Source of the DNA: Ahaetulla prasina
Taxonomy: Eukaryota; Chordata; Lepidosauria; Squamata; Colubridae
Assembly: GCF_028640845.1 (NCBI RefSeq)
Contig: NC_080540.1
Span: forward strand, 285,227,524 to 285,291,523
DNA: 64,000 nucleotides
Reading direction: 5' to 3'
Under the pieces are notes generated by a model. The model saw only the letters and a program-made list of their open reading frames with translations. It was not told the origin of the DNA and did not search any database. Positions within the stretch are counted from its first letter, which is position 1, and each line of letters begins with the position of its first letter. The translations under genes were made by a program, and so were the position numbers. Shown here piece by piece: positions 51,638 to 62,766 of the stretch.

Positions 51638-51685
51638 CTTGTTATTATTATTATTATTATTGTGGTCATAAGTTGAGGACTATCT
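50822..51685 (+). mobile_element. TACAGGTAGTCC element carrying a CR1 insertion
   Basis: Left part 50,822-51,168, CR1 51,168-51,636 plus a (TTA)n tail, right end 51,661-51,685 (tgtggtcataagttgaggac). Both TIRs are present, so CR1 inserted into a complete element. Confidence 0.88.
51168..51636 (+). mobile_element. CR1 LINE 3' end with open C-terminal frame (in X2)
   Basis: The frame 50,916-51,581 is open. Its last ~130 codons (from [19 protein letters not shown]) are CR1: [60 protein letters not shown]. The first ~90 codons are the TIR element read by chance. CR1 copies are nearly always 5'-truncated like this one. Confidence 0.9.
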
Positions 51686-52272
51686 GTACAACCCAGATTG
51701 CTCTCAATCTCATCAAGTCAGTCCATATGTTCAAGGAAACACCTATAGGGTGCTTCCTTAAATGGCCCTTTGGAGTCATGATGGGTGAGGTTAAAATCAG
51801 TGGTGGGATTCAGCTGGTTTGCACCAGTTCACGGGAACTGGCTGTTAAATTACATCCCCCTCCCCTACCAAAGTGGATCCTGGATGCTGTGCTGCAACGG
51901 AACGGCCAGTGTGAGGGAAGGAGAAGGGGACTCTTTCTTCTCCCTGCTCCTACTCCTTCCCTTGTGCCAGCCACTCCATTTCCCATTTCTCCATTGCAGA
52001 GCAGCCCCCAGGATCCACTTTGATAGTGGGGCAGGCTCCTCCGCATGTGTAGTGGAGCTCAGGGGTTAAATGCTCCCAGTTCGGACCGGATCAGCCGATC
52101 TGGTAGCAATGGCGGCAGGTGGTTCGGAGAACCGGTAGCAATAATCCCTCCCCCCCCCCCACACACACACACATGCCCAGCTGAGTCATGCAATCGTCAG
52201 AGCCTTTTTTTTTTTAACTTTTAAAAGCATTTTTTTAATAACCTCATCGGCTGAAGAGGTTGTAAAAAAAAT
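51646..52272. repeat. Duplicated block Z2
   Basis: Second copy of Z1, about 99% identical by eye (for example tcacgagaactggttg versus tcacgggaactggctg). It continues after 52,272 into sequence absent from Z1. Confidence 0.95.
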
Positions 52273-52400
52273 GCTTTTAAAGGGTTAAAACAAGGCTCTG
52301 ACAATCCCAGCTAGGTGCCTGATCATCATCAGAGGCTTTTTTTTTTTTTACTTTTAAAAACATTTTTTAAAAGGTAAAAATGCTGAAGCCTGCTAGGCAA
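52067..52400. mobile_element. Palindromic element, left arm and part of core
   Basis: Left arm as in Z1, then core repeats 'aaggctctgacaatcccagc', 'tgatcatcatcagaggcttt' and 'acttttaaaaacatttttta'. The right arm with the CACCCCTG end is missing. It probably represents the unrecombined Z copy. Confidence 0.75.
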
Positions 52401-52458
52401 AATATGGAGGGTGTAGGCAAAAAATGGGGGGGGGGTGAGAGAGAGGGGGGGGGGAGAG

Positions 52459-52459
<1 letters not shown>

Positions 52460-52545
<86 letters not shown>

Positions 52546-52611
52546 ATAGAATAGAATAGAATAGAATAGAATAGAATAGAATAGAATAGAATAGAATAGA
52601 ATAGAATAGAA
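52460..52611. repeat. (AAAG)n(AATAG)n microsatellite
   Basis: AAAG from about 52,460 to 52,544, then AATAG to 52,611. The preceding 52,400-52,459 is G-rich. Confidence 0.95.
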
Positions 52612-52830
52612 TATTTTTATTTATAGACCGCCCTTCTCCCGAAGGACTCAGGGCGGTGTACAGCCAGGAATAAAATACAGAAAGAAAACAACAATACAAA
52701 ACTAAAAACAACCCTTAAAAAACCTATTTGATATGGCTACTTATAGATAAAATATTACCCTCTAAAATTTACAAAAAATTTAAAACCCATAAAATCAATT
52801 TGATAATTTAAAATTTAAGTGAGTCCAAAG
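52612..52830 (-). mobile_element. L2-like LINE 3' end
   Basis: 'tttatttatagaccgccctt', 'ctcccgaaggactcagggcg', 'gtgtacagccaggaataaaa' is the complement of the L2-like terminus at 56,740. AATAG units sit where its tail would be. Confidence 0.82.
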
Positions 52831-52833
52831 TCC

Positions 52834-52943
<110 letters not shown>

Positions 52944-52989
52944 TAGGAGAGGAAGGAAGGACTACAAACCTGGCACTAGACACAGCTTC

Positions 52990-53040
52990 AGAGGATAATC
53001 CAGGGCTGGAAGGGATCATCTAGTCCAACCCTGCTCCAGC
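52990..53040 (-). mobile_element. CR1 3' terminus fragment
   Basis: 'ataatccagggctggaaggg', 'atcatctagtccaaccctgc' is the complement of a classical CR1 end. Slightly different subfamily from 61,070. Confidence 0.65.
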
Positions 53041-53084
53041 AGGACATTGTAGTGAGTTTCTGTCTTCTGATCCCCCAGCCACAT

Positions 53085-53167
53085 AGCCACGCCCACCCAG
53101 TCACATGAACCCCACCCACCAAGCCACGCCCACAGAACCGGTAGGAAAGAAATTTAGATTTCACCAC
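53085..53167 (-). mobile_element. End fragment of hAT-like element (..GATTTCACCACTG)
   Basis: 'ccacgcccacccagtcacat', 'caccaagccacgcccacaga', 'accggtaggaaagaaattta', 'gatttcaccactg'. Similar to 14,641. 53,225-53,255 also holds the 'gttaaattatttgaatccca' end of the 39,434 family. Confidence 0.6.
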
Positions 53168-53334
53168 TGGTGGAGCTGGATGATGGGGATAAGCCACCCC
53201 TCCCATGATAGCAAACTGCAAACAGTTTGTTAAATTATTTGAATCCCACCTCTGGTTAAAAAGAAAGCATCTGAAAGTGATGCTTGAGATAACTGTTGTT
53301 TTAAAACTGATTATGCAGCCAGCTTTTTCAAAAT

Positions 53335-54096
53335 GAAATTCAACAGTGAAAAAAGTAAGGTTCTACATTTAGGCAAAAAAACCCAAAATGCACAGGTACT
53401 GTATATCTGGTACCTTGCTCAATAGTAGTAACTGTGAAAGGGATCTTGGAGTCCTAGTGGACAACCATTTAGATATGAACCAGCAGTGTGCAGCAGCTGC
53501 CAAAAAAGCCAACACAATTCTAGGCTGCATAAACAGAGGGATAGAATCAAGATCACGTGAAGTTTTAGTGCCACTTTATTATGCCTTGATAAGGCCACAC
53601 TTGGAATATTGCATTCAGTTTTGGTCGCCACGATGTAAAAAAGATGTTGAGACTCTAGAAAGAGTGCAGAGAAGAGCAACAAAGATGATTAGGGGACTGG
53701 AGGCTAAAACATATGAAGAACGGTTGCAGGAACTCGGTATGTCTAATTTAATGAAAAGAAGGACTAGGGGAGACAGGATAGCAATGTTCCAATATCTCAG
53801 GGGTTGCCACAAAGAAGAGGGAGTCGGGCTGTTCTCCAAAGCACCTGAGGGTAGAACAAGAAGCAATGGGTGGAAACTAATCAAGGGAAGAAGCAACTTA
53901 GAACTAAGGAGAAATTTCCTGACAGTTAGAACAAGTTAGAATAAGTGGAACAACTTGCCTACAGAAGTTGTGAATGCTCCAACACTGGAAATTTTAAAGA
54001 AAATGTTGGATAGCCATTTGTCTGAAATGGTGTAAGGTTTCCTGCCTCGGCAGGGGGTTGGACTAGAAGACCTCCAAGGTCCCTTCCAACTCTGTT
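53335..54096 (+). mobile_element. 5'-truncated CR1 LINE, longest CR1 copy here
   Basis: Open frame 53,388-53,939 (183 codons): [20 protein letters not shown] (RT thumb side), [39 protein letters not shown], then the C-terminal block as in X2. A duplicated agttagaacaa near 53,925-53,940 shifts the last 35 codons. 3' end gggttggactagaagacctc, ctgttattatatt. It continues directly into Y2. RT catalytic motifs are not included. Confidence 0.92.
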
Positions 54097-54559
54097 ATTA
54101 TATTATATTTTTCAAACTTACTTGTAACTAAGACAGAGGCCAGGGTTACGAATCTTCAGTATGATAAATAAGGCTTTCCATTAGCTTGCAGGAATATAAT
54201 CAACAAATCTCCATGCCCTTTTTTCTCTAATTAAAAAAAAACAACTATTATATCTAAGTGTGAAAAAGAATGCCGCGTGGGGGGTTTGTATAGTTAACAG
54301 TTCAAACGGTTCCCCAATTACATATTTGTGGAATGCATGCCTGTGTGTGTGTATTTGTGTTTATAATCCAGCCCAAGATTATTTGTTTGAAACTGGTGAA
54401 CAGAAGGAAAAAGTAAGCTCAGAGGAATAGATTTTATGCCAAACATCGATCAGTTCCAGCATCAGGACCGATTTATTATCCTGTAGGGTTTCTGGATAGC
54501 TGGCACACTGCAAAGACCACTCCATGGCATTATCTATTAAACAAATTAAACAAAGGAAG

Positions 54560-54560
<1 letters not shown>

Positions 54561-54612
<52 letters not shown>

Positions 54613-54722
54613 TTTCTTCCTTCCTTCCTTCCTTTCTTTCTTTCTTTCTTTCTTTCCTTCTTTCCTTCTTTCTTTCTTTCTCCTCTCTCTCTCTCCCTCT
54701 CTCTTTCTCTCTTTCTCTTTCA
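54561..54722. repeat. (CTTT)n/(CCTT)n/CT-rich array in Y2
   Basis: Same position as 48,619-48,774 but with different unit order and a CTCTCT end, showing divergence since duplication. Confidence 0.95.
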
Positions 54723-55186
54723 ACACTGTTGAAAATTAGATATTTTTTTCTTCCCTTTTTCCCATTATTTACACCCTCTGATCACATCCTCAACATTGGA
54801 GGGTGTAAATGATCACTACTCTAGCACAGAGTAGAGCCTGCTGGTAACTTTCTATCAAACTTAACACTGTGTTTATCTGTTCCTACTACCTGCTTGGCTG
54901 CCCATCTGGACACCTCGGTGTTTTATTTTCATCCTGACTGCTACAATGTCAATAGCAACATGGGTGAAACTTACCCACATTTCAGTTCAGAGCTGAGAAG
55001 AAAGGATGTCTTTCTCCAGGCATAATATTTTAAATCTTCTTTTGGCTACTGCTTTTTAGGTAATAGGACGAATTGTTTTAATGATTCACGTATGTGTACC
55101 ATGCTTAGATAGGCATTTTAAATAGCTTATAGCTGTGAAACTGTTCTGCCAGAGCCACACATTGGACATCTTGGTGGGAAAAAACA

Positions 55187-55189
55187 ATC

Positions 55190-55278
<89 letters not shown>

Positions 55279-55289
55279 CAGTGTCTATC

Positions 55290-55321
<32 letters not shown>

Positions 55322-55332
55322 CAGTGTCTATC

Positions 55333-55404
<72 letters not shown>

Positions 55405-55520
55405 CCATCTATCATCTATCTACAGTATCTATCTATATCAAGCTATCTAGCTATCTAGCTATCTACATTATCTATCTACCTCTATCTATCTAGCTATCTA
55501 TCATCTATCTATCTACAATA
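55187..55520. repeat. (ATCT)n = GATA-type array in Y2
   Basis: Nearly pure ATCT with 'acagtgtctatct' interruptions, as in Y1, but different repeat counts. Confidence 0.96.
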
Positions 55521-56069
55521 TCTCCTCAATCAACAGTCATTTTTTCGGTGCAGTCTGATCATTTTCAGACTAGGTAATCAATGGACATATTGTTCTGTCA
55601 AGAACATAGAGTTATTTGGAAAATGTCTTCTTCCAGATTTTTTTTTTTCATTTTCTCATCCAGACCTAGCTTTTCCTAGTGCCCTATCCAATTATGTTAC
55701 CTTAAAAATATTCCATAATTTAGATCTATAAACATTCATTTATCTATTTTTCTCATGGTTTTTTACACTTTTCAATGAAATGCACCTGGCATTCACAGAT
55801 TTCCCTAAACAAACACATTATTATTGTTGTTATTATTATTGTGGTTGGTTGCACAATTAGCCAGATGTTTAGACTAGTTTTGGCATTTTTTTCAACCTAT
55901 TGATTGTTTTCCAAAGACCTGGTACAGGCTGTTTTGTTTCATGGTGTTAAAAGTGTTGTTGCAGGATGTAAGCTGTTCCAAGTAAAGCTGCCTTTTGCAG
56001 TTGATTGATGGTGATATTGTCAATGCTGATGCTGTTCAAGAGGTGATCCAGTAGTTTGGGGGTTGTACC

Positions 56070-56355
56070 CAATGGTGAATTCCAAATGTTTTTACTACCG
56101 GTTCTGTGGGCCTAGCTTGGTGGGTGTGGTGTGGCATGGCGTGGTGGGCATGGTGTGACTTGGTGGGCGTGGCAGGGGAAGGATACTGCAAAATCTCCAT
56201 TCCCACCCCACTCCAGGGGAAGAATACTGCAAAATCTCCATTCCCACCCCACTCTGGGGCCAGCCAGAGGTGGTATTTGCCTGTTCTCCGAACTGCTCAA
56301 AATTTCCGCTACCGGTTCTCCAGAACCTGTCAGAACCTGCTGGATTTCATCCCTG
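56070..56355 (-). mobile_element. hAT-like element with minisatellite, complete
   Basis: Ends CAATGGTGAATTCC and GGATTTCATCCCTG. Perfect target duplication gttgtacc (56,062-56,069 and 56,356-56,363). Two minisatellite units. Orientation opposite to 45,534. It interrupts an unidentified repeat-like sequence (55,850-56,061 and 56,364-56,400). Confidence 0.92.
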
Positions 56356-56575
56356 GTTGTACCCAAGGTGCAAACATCAGTGGTAGGCTTGACCAACTAG
56401 CTCCGAGAAGTAGGAACATCCTATTTGTTTATTTGTTTGTTTGCTTGCTTGCTTGTTTGCTTGCTTCTTTTTATTAAATTTATATGCCTAGTAGCTAGTA
56501 GATAGGCCTCTGTAGTCATCACCTTAAAATGTGATTATCCAAGATATTGTCTATCTCAGTATGACTTTGTACAGA

Positions 56576-56790
56576 CATGATGGTCAGGGGAAATAGGATT
56601 TTAAATTGGATTTTAAATGGGGTTTTATATTATGTATTTTATAATTTAAATTATTGGCCATATAGAATAAGTTTTTTAAATTGATTTTAGTGTATTGTAT
56701 TGTACTATATTTTATCTGGCTGTTAACCGCCCTGAGTCCTTTGGGAGAAGGGCGGTATAAAAATTAAAATATTATTATTATTACTATTAT
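56576..56790 (+). mobile_element. L2-like LINE 3' UTR with ATT tail
   Basis: 'ttaaattggattttaaatgg', 'ctggctgttaaccgccctga', 'gagaagggcggtataaaaat', then (ATT)n. Confidence 0.85.
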
Positions 56791-56794
56791 TATT

Positions 56795-57754
56795 GTTGTT
56801 ATTATTGTTATTGTTATTAGTCACTTAAGGAGCCTCTGCGTTCCTTGTCTGTTTGTCAGGCTCATGGGAGAGATTTTCGGCATTGCCCATAAATTACGGG
56901 AAACAATCCTTGCACTATTTCTACTTCTTCTTCAGCTAGGCCTTTTGCAATGTAGATTAGTTTTAATGGAAACCTTAAGCACTTTTATAAGATTCAGTTT
57001 GTTTGTTTTCAGTTATTAGCTGCTGCAATTGCTCTATGAAAGAAGTGTAGAACACAAAGCTAACGTGTAAGTATCCTCTATGAATAATAGCAACGAAGCA
57101 GATTCTGTGCGATCAAAGTCTATGGCTAGTTCATAGCTGCAAGGAGAGTCTGGAAATACAGCAAATCCTGCATTCCACAGTAGGAATGACCCTATTTAGT
57201 TGTGCAACTAAATTAAAAGGGGATGCGGGCTAATAAGCAAGGTTGCCAGCTAAGATGAACAAGAGGTTCTCCATCAGCAGGTTGCAATGTTCTTTATTAG
57301 TCGGGCATGCCTTAAGGCATCTTTTGTTTTTGTCAGATGGAAACAGTAAAATTCATAAGACTTCTTATCTGCCCTATAACTCTAGTTCTGATACATTCCC
57401 TGAGCATTTTTAGATGCATTAATTGCTTTCTTTTCTATTCCAGTGGTTGCAAAATGATTTGTCCCAGCCAGCCTATTTCTTATAAAAATTAAAAGAGAAT
57501 ATCAGCCATTGTGGCTTAATGTATGGTTCTATACTTGTCTCATATCTTTTATTGACACTAGTAAAAGGAAGAAAAAGGAAGCAGGGTACAGAAGTAGAAA
57601 AAAAACTTTATGTTGGAGAAAATAGTAGGTAGTAACAGAGGTGGGGGGAGGAAGACCTCTAAATCTTGCACTTGGTTCACTTTTCAGGTACTGTAGTCAG
57701 AGGAACCAAGCAAAACAGTTGCCACAAAAAAAAAAAAGTGGCAAGCTTATTTTA
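56795..57754. other. No recognised feature
   Basis: AT-rich, repeat-poor, no coding signal. Nothing supported. Confidence 0.4.
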
Positions 57755-57853
57755 CTTATTAAATTTTTTTGCTGTCCGTCTCCCAAATCAAGTGACTCTG
57801 GGTAGCTTACAGATTATAAAAAGACAAGTAGAAAAATAATTAAAATATTAAAT
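57755..57853 (-). mobile_element. Old L2-like LINE 3' end
   Basis: 'attaaatttttttgctgtcc', 'caagtgactctgggtagctt', 'agaaaaataattaaaatatt'. Confidence 0.5.
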
Positions 57854-57908
57854 AAAGGTACAGGTTCCTTGTTAGTCGTTGTGACTCTAGGTCACAGTGC
57901 TCATCTCA
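57854..57908 (-). mobile_element. Sauria-type SINE 3' end fragment
   Basis: 'taaaggtacaggttccttgt', 'tagtcgttgtgactctaggt', 'cacagtgctcatctcagcc'. Only the last 55 bp of the SINE remain. Confidence 0.7.
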
Positions 57909-58020
57909 GCCAGCTGAAGACATAGCATAATAACATAACATAATAACAGAGTTGGAAGGGACCTTGGAGGTCTTCTAGTCCAACCCCCTGCCCGGGCAGG
58001 AACCCTACACCATTTCAGAC
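57909..58020 (-). mobile_element. CR1 LINE 3' end
   Basis: 'taataacagagttggaaggg', 'accttggaggtcttctagtc', 'caaccccctgcccgggcagg', 'taccatttcagaca'-like. Preceded by an (ATAAC)n-type tail. 58,021-58,142 is unassigned. Confidence 0.85.
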
Positions 58021-58142
58021 AAAATTTCCATGTGTCACCGTTCCAGACCAAGCCAGCAAAAGAAGAGGCCACACTGTGAGTAGAATGGGTCTCTTTACTG
58101 GATGCAATGAATGCAACATTACAAGACCTGAAAGATCTGGCT

Positions 58143-59464
58143 AAATTGACAGAACCGTCATTGAATTCAACATATATTTACAAGTTATTAGAAAACAGTA
58201 TTTGTCCCTTTGGGAATTTCTGCATGTTTTTGCTGTTGAATGTGCCAAACCGGGGAATTGGAAGTCTGTAGAGATTCTCAGTCATCCAGGTCATGGTTAT
58301 CCCAAAGGTGCCTTTTCAGAAGGCAACTGGACTTTATGTTTTTTTCTTTTGAAGACATTTCGCTTCTCATCCAAGAAGCTTCTTCAGCTCTGACAGCTCT
58401 CCATTCCCCACTATAACATCAGAGCTGAAGAAGCTTCTTGGATGAGAAGCAAAACGTCTTCAAAAGAAAAAACCAGAAAGTCCAGTTGCCTCCTGAAAAG
58501 CACTTTTGGGACATCTGACTAGGAACAGATGATCATGGAGAAAATCTAGAGTTTTTGCTAAGAGTTGACAATGACTTGATAGTACAGAATTAATGAATTG
58601 AAGACTGCTAACATCAGTTAATGTAATCAAAACATAAGCTTTGGGCATATGGGGATCCATGGTGTACGTTTAAAGAGAAAATAGAATTAAGTAAACAAGA
58701 AATCTCAAACAGATCAGATTCACATGACCATTGCAGGTGCCAAAAAGTCAGCCAAATTGACAGAACCGTCATTGAATTCAACATATATTTACAAGTTATT
58801 CGAAAACAGTATTTGTCCCTTTGGGAATTTCTGCATGTTTTTGCTGTTGAATGTGCCAAACCGGGAATTGGAAGTCTGTAGAGATTCTCAGTCATCCAGG
58901 TCATGGTTATCCCAGGTGCCTTTTCAGAAGGCAACTGGACTTTATGTTTTTTTCTTTTGAAGACATTTCGCTTCTCATCCAAGGAGCTTCTTCAGCTCTG
59001 ACAGCTCTCCATTCCCCACTATAACATCAGAGCTGAAGAAGCTTCTTGGATGAGAAGCAAAACGTCTTCAAAAGAAAAAACCAGAAAGTCCAGTTGCCTC
59101 CTGAAAAGCACTTTTGGGACATCTGACTAGGAACAGATGATCATGGAGAAAATCTAGAGTTTTTGCTAAGAGTTGACAATGACTTGATAGTACAGAATTA
59201 ATGAATTGAAGACTGCTAACATCAGTTAATGTAATCAAAACATAAGCTTTGGGCATATGGGGATCCATGGTGTACGTTTAAAGAGAAAATAGAATTAAGC
59301 AAACAAGAAATCTCAAACAGATCAGATTCACATGACCATTGCAGGTGCCAAAAAGTCAGCCAAATTGACAGAACCGTCATTGAATTCAACATATATTTAC
59401 AAGTTATTCGAAAACAGTATTTGTCCCTTTGGGAATTTCTGCATGTTTTTGCTGTTGAATGTGA
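58143..59464. repeat. 609-bp tandem repeat, 2.2 copies
   Basis: Units start at 58,143, 58,754 and 59,362 (aaattgacagaaccgtcatt; offsets 611 and 608). The third is cut after about 100 bp (gctgttgaatgtg). Each full unit contains a complete foldback element plus about 350 bp of other DNA (gatagtacagaattaatgaa; catatggggatccatggtgt). Copies differ by a few bases. Confidence 0.96.
58262..58520. mobile_element. Intact long foldback element (copy 1 of the tandem)
   Basis: Arms 'cagtcatccaggtcatggtt', 'gaaggcaactggactttatg', 'ttcgcttctcatccaagaag' and their complements surround a 24-bp centre (ctccattccccactataaca). Repeated at about 58,872-59,126. The frames at 58,460-58,660 and 59,068-59,268 derive from it. 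Confidence 0.88.
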
Positions 59465-59639
59465 CCAGAGATTTATGTGGGTTTAGTATCACATAGGGAG
59501 AGTCTGAGGAAGTAAATAACATCCTGGCTTGGTGCTTTTATCAGAAAGCAGGAATTAGTATGACCAATTCAACTGCGATAAAGAAACGTTTCTGGAAAAA
59601 ATAAAAATAAACCATCACTTTCAATAGAAGAAGCATATA

Positions 59640-59815
59640 TGTAGCTCAGGGTTGAACTGTGGTGTCCTTGATTTTTGCTTGCAGATGTTTCATTAACTGA
59701 CTAGGTAATATCATCAGTGTGTCTTCTTGATTGATGATGACAAGGCTTGAACGGATGATGTTACCTAGTCAGATAAGAAAACATCTGCAAGCAAGAACAA
59801 TAAAGCTCAAGGACT
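59640..59815. repeat. Hairpin repeat with hammerhead-like core
   Basis: Inverted halves: left 'tttgcttgcagatgtttcat' with 'gactaggtaatatcatcagt'; right 'gatgatgttacctagtcaga' with 'aacatctgcaagcaagaaca'. On the minus strand CTGATGA (59,711-59,717) is followed by a 4-bp self-complementary pair (ATTA, TAAT) and then GAAA (59,688-59,691), the order of conserved bases in hammerhead ribozymes. The right half has GGATGA and AAAA, so only one side fits. Confidence 0.6.
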
Positions 59816-59829
59816 CCACAACCAACATT

Positions 59830-60323
59830 CTTTTTCTAGAATGAACAGCTGCTATCCAGGAAGGGCTGCATGAGTTTTAAGGAGCAATCTATATTCATTT
59901 GGGGCCAAAATAAGATCTGGAAGTCTTGTCTAATCTCCATGAAAGTTGATGGTGCTCCATTGAATTTCCTCTAGAACCCCTGAAGAAAACAGTTCATGTG
60001 AAATGGGTTCCCTTAGGCATCAGTGTTGAAAAACATGACGCTAAACATACACACTGCTCTCCACTCCCCTTTCCCTCTTCAAACTCTCCAAGGTCCTATT
60101 TATCTAAGAATCAAGCTTCCTCTTCATTCTTCTTCCAGTGTTAAGTTTGACATTGCAAAAGGAAGTTTCAAATCTGATGGACTTTCCCCCCACATACTAG
60201 AAAAATTGTCAGAGTAGTTTGTTTAGACAAATTGTCACTGAGAAGGCAGGCTCAGTATACCAGGTGAGCTCTCTATAAGTTGTTTGTATCCTCTATATGA
60301 TTTTGAATCACCTTTTTTTAGTT
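59830..60323. other. No recognised feature
   Basis: Unique-looking DNA. The frame at 60,023-60,217 has no domain. Nothing supported. Confidence 0.4.
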
Positions 60324-60795
60324 ATAGAATAGAACAGAACAGAACAGAACAGAACAGAATAGAATAGAATAGAATTTTTTATTGGCCAAGTGTGATTGGA
60401 CACACAAGGAATTTGTCTTGGTGCAAACGCTCTCAGTGTACATAAAAGAAAAGATATGTTCATCAAGATACAACATGTACAACACTTAATGATAGTCATA
60501 GGCTACAAATAAGATATCAGGAAACAATATCAGTATAAATCGTAAGGATACAAGCAACAAAGTTACAGTCATAAGTGGAAGGAGATGGTTGGTGGGAACG
60601 AGAAGATTAATAGTGGTGAAGATTTAGTAAATAGCTTGACAGTGTTGAGGGAATTATTTGTTTAGCAGAGTGATGGCATTCAGGAAGAAACTGTTCTTGT
60701 GTCTAGTTGTTCTGGTGTTCATTGCTCTATAGCGTCATTTTGAGGGTAGGAGTTGAAACAGTTTATGTCCAGGAGGTGAGGGATCTGTAAATCTT
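60324..60795 (-). mobile_element. 5'-truncated L3-type LINE with (AACAG/AATAG)n tail
   Basis: Tail units aacag then aatag; then 'ttttattggccaagtgtgat', 'tcagtgtacataaaagaaaa', 'ctctatagcgtcattttgag', 'ggagttgaaacagtttatgt'. Mixed tail units match the (TTCTG)n variant at 19,470. Confidence 0.9.
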
Positions 60796-60935
60796 TAATT
60801 TACTCAGTTTTAGTCATGTGGCTGGAAACTGGAAATCCTTAGCAGAAATATTGACATCTTTCCTAATTTCTGCAATGATACCAAAATACCATGGTGAGTG
60901 CCTTGGAAATACATACGTTAATAATTACAATCAAG

Positions 60936-61658
60936 TACAGGCAGTCCTTGACTTAAAACAGTTGGTTTAGTGGCCATTCAAAGTTACAACAGCACTGAAA
61001 AAGTGATTTATGACCATTTTTCACATTTATAATAATCAAAAATGATCACATGATCAAAATTCAGACAGATTAACAGAGTTGGACGGGACCTTAAGGTTAT
61101 CTAGTCCAACCCCCCACTCAAGCAGGAGACCCTACACCATTTCTGACAAATGGCAGTCCAATCTTTTCTTGAAAGTCTCAAGTGATGAAGCTCCCACAAC
61201 TTCCAAAGGCAACTTCTGTTCCATTGGTTGATTTTTCTCACTGTCAGAAAATTCTTCCTCATTTCTAGGTTGAATCTCTCCTTGGTCAGTTTCCATCCAT
61301 TATTCCTTGTCTGGCTTTCAGGTGCTTTGGAAAATAGCTTGACCCCCTCCTCTCTGTGGCAGCCCTCAAATATTGGAACACTGCTATCATGCCTCCCCTG
61401 GTCCTTCTCTTCACACTTGGCAACTGGCTCATATTTATGACGGTTGCAGTATCTCGGGCTCATGTGATCATCTTTTGTGACCTTCTGACAAGCAAAGTCA
61501 ATGGGGAAGCCAGATTCACTTAACAAGTGTGTCACTAACCTAGCAACTGCAGTGATACAACTATGGCAAGAAAAGTCATAAAATGGGGGAAAATTCACTC
61601 AACAAATCACTTAGCAATTTTGGGCTCAATTGTGGTCATAAGTTGAGGACTACCTGTA
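60936..61658 (+). mobile_element. TACAGGTAGTCC element, split by CR1
   Basis: Ends TACAGGCAGTCCTTGACTTA and 'ataagttgaggactacctgt'. Between them the standard interior is broken at 'aaattcagaca' / 'cacttggcaactggctcata' by CR1. About 380 bp without the insert. Confidence 0.88.
61070..61413 (-). mobile_element. 5'-truncated CR1 LINE in the TIR element
   Basis: 'aacagagttggacgggacct', 'ctagtccaaccccccactca', 'ttccatccattattccttgt', 'cactgctatcatgcctcccc'. The encoded C-terminus is related but diverged (EMRKNFLTVRKINQWN), so it is an older or different CR1 subfamily than X2. Confidence 0.88.
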
Positions 61659-61689
61659 CGTAGATCTAGAAAGGTATCATAGTTCAAAG

Positions 61690-62118
61690 GGCTATTTACG
61701 GGACTGCCAACAGCCTCCCATCGACCTGTGTGCTCTCACAGGGAGGGCCTCCTCGGGGTGCCATCGGCTAGACAATGTCGACTGGCGGTTCCCAGGGGGC
61801 GGGCCTTCTCTGCGGGGGGCCCCACCCTCTGGAATGGGCTGCCTCCGGGGCTTCGCCAACTCCCCGACCTCTGGACCTTCCGCCGCGAGCTGAAGACTCT
61901 TTTATTTCATCGAGCAGGACTAGCCTAAAAATGCTGTTTTAATGGGGTTTTAGATTGTTATTGTTTAGTTTTTAGGAAATTTGGCCATAAGTTATATTAA
62001 TTTTATTCATTTTTAACTTGTATATAATGTGTTTTTTAAATTGGCTGTTAACCGTCCTGAGTCCTTCGGGAGAAGGGCGGGATATAAATATGATTAATAA
62101 ATAAAAAATAAATAAATA
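61690..62118 (+). mobile_element. 5'-truncated L2-like LINE
   Basis: The frame 61,728-61,928 encodes the family C-terminus (SHREGLLGVPSARQCRLA, GRAFSAGGPTLWNGLPPGL, FRRELKTLLF). Then an AT-rich 3' UTR, 'gttaaccgtcctgagtcctt', 'gagaagggcgggatataaat' and an AAAT tail. GC-rich coding part and intact frame. Confidence 0.9.
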
Positions 62119-62755
62119 GTTATCTCTTTTAAGTTTGAAAAATAAACATGTTTTTTTTAGAATTCTTCTAATATCCACTTTTAACTTTAGTTGTTCCAAC
62201 TCTTAACTTTCAGCTATGAATAAAAAACAAGGCTAAATTCAGCTCCTTGATGAATAAGCATCTTCTAGAGCTGGGACAAAAAAGAACTCCATGCTGAATT
62301 CTCTTGAATGAACATTTTCAGAAATAATGAATTACATTTTGAATTTGTTTTCCACAGTTTAATTCTCCATTCAGGAATTTGAAATGACTCAGCCTATTCT
62401 GACGTCATCATATGCGCAGTGTCTGATTGGTTGGGATTACACAAGTGATTAATCCTGAAATGAATTAAAGGCAGATCCAGGATAGGGTAAATCCTCAAAG
62501 CAAGAGCAGTCAGGAGAAATGGTGGCATTTTCCTATTTTGTTTCATTTTTTAAATAATTACCAGTAAGCTTAGGGAAAAAATTCGATGCTACCAAAAATA
62601 TTTCCGTTTTAAAAAGGAAAGCAATGAATATTCTCTGAAGCTCTCTACATGTACTGATTTTAGTAACTGCATTATACCGGGCTTTACTCTTTCATTACAA
62701 TTTTAAATCATCAAATTTACTATTCCTTATCCCTGTCCTGGTATTTGGAACAGTG
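62119..62755. other. No recognised feature
   Basis: AT-rich DNA, no repeat recognised. Nothing supported. Confidence 0.4.
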
Positions 62756-62766
62756 CAGACAACAAA

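Larger units (their letters stand above)
54097..55847. repeat. Duplicated block Y2
   Basis: Second copy of Y1. At its right end 'attattattgtggttggttg' leads into new sequence, whereas Y1 leads into a TIR element end. The block is therefore probably native here and copied to 48,165. Confidence 0.93.

Noticed and set aside
53388..53939. 183-codon frame as a host gene
   Set aside because: It matches the CR1 ORF2 C-terminus repeated elsewhere in the window and ends in a CR1 3' terminus.
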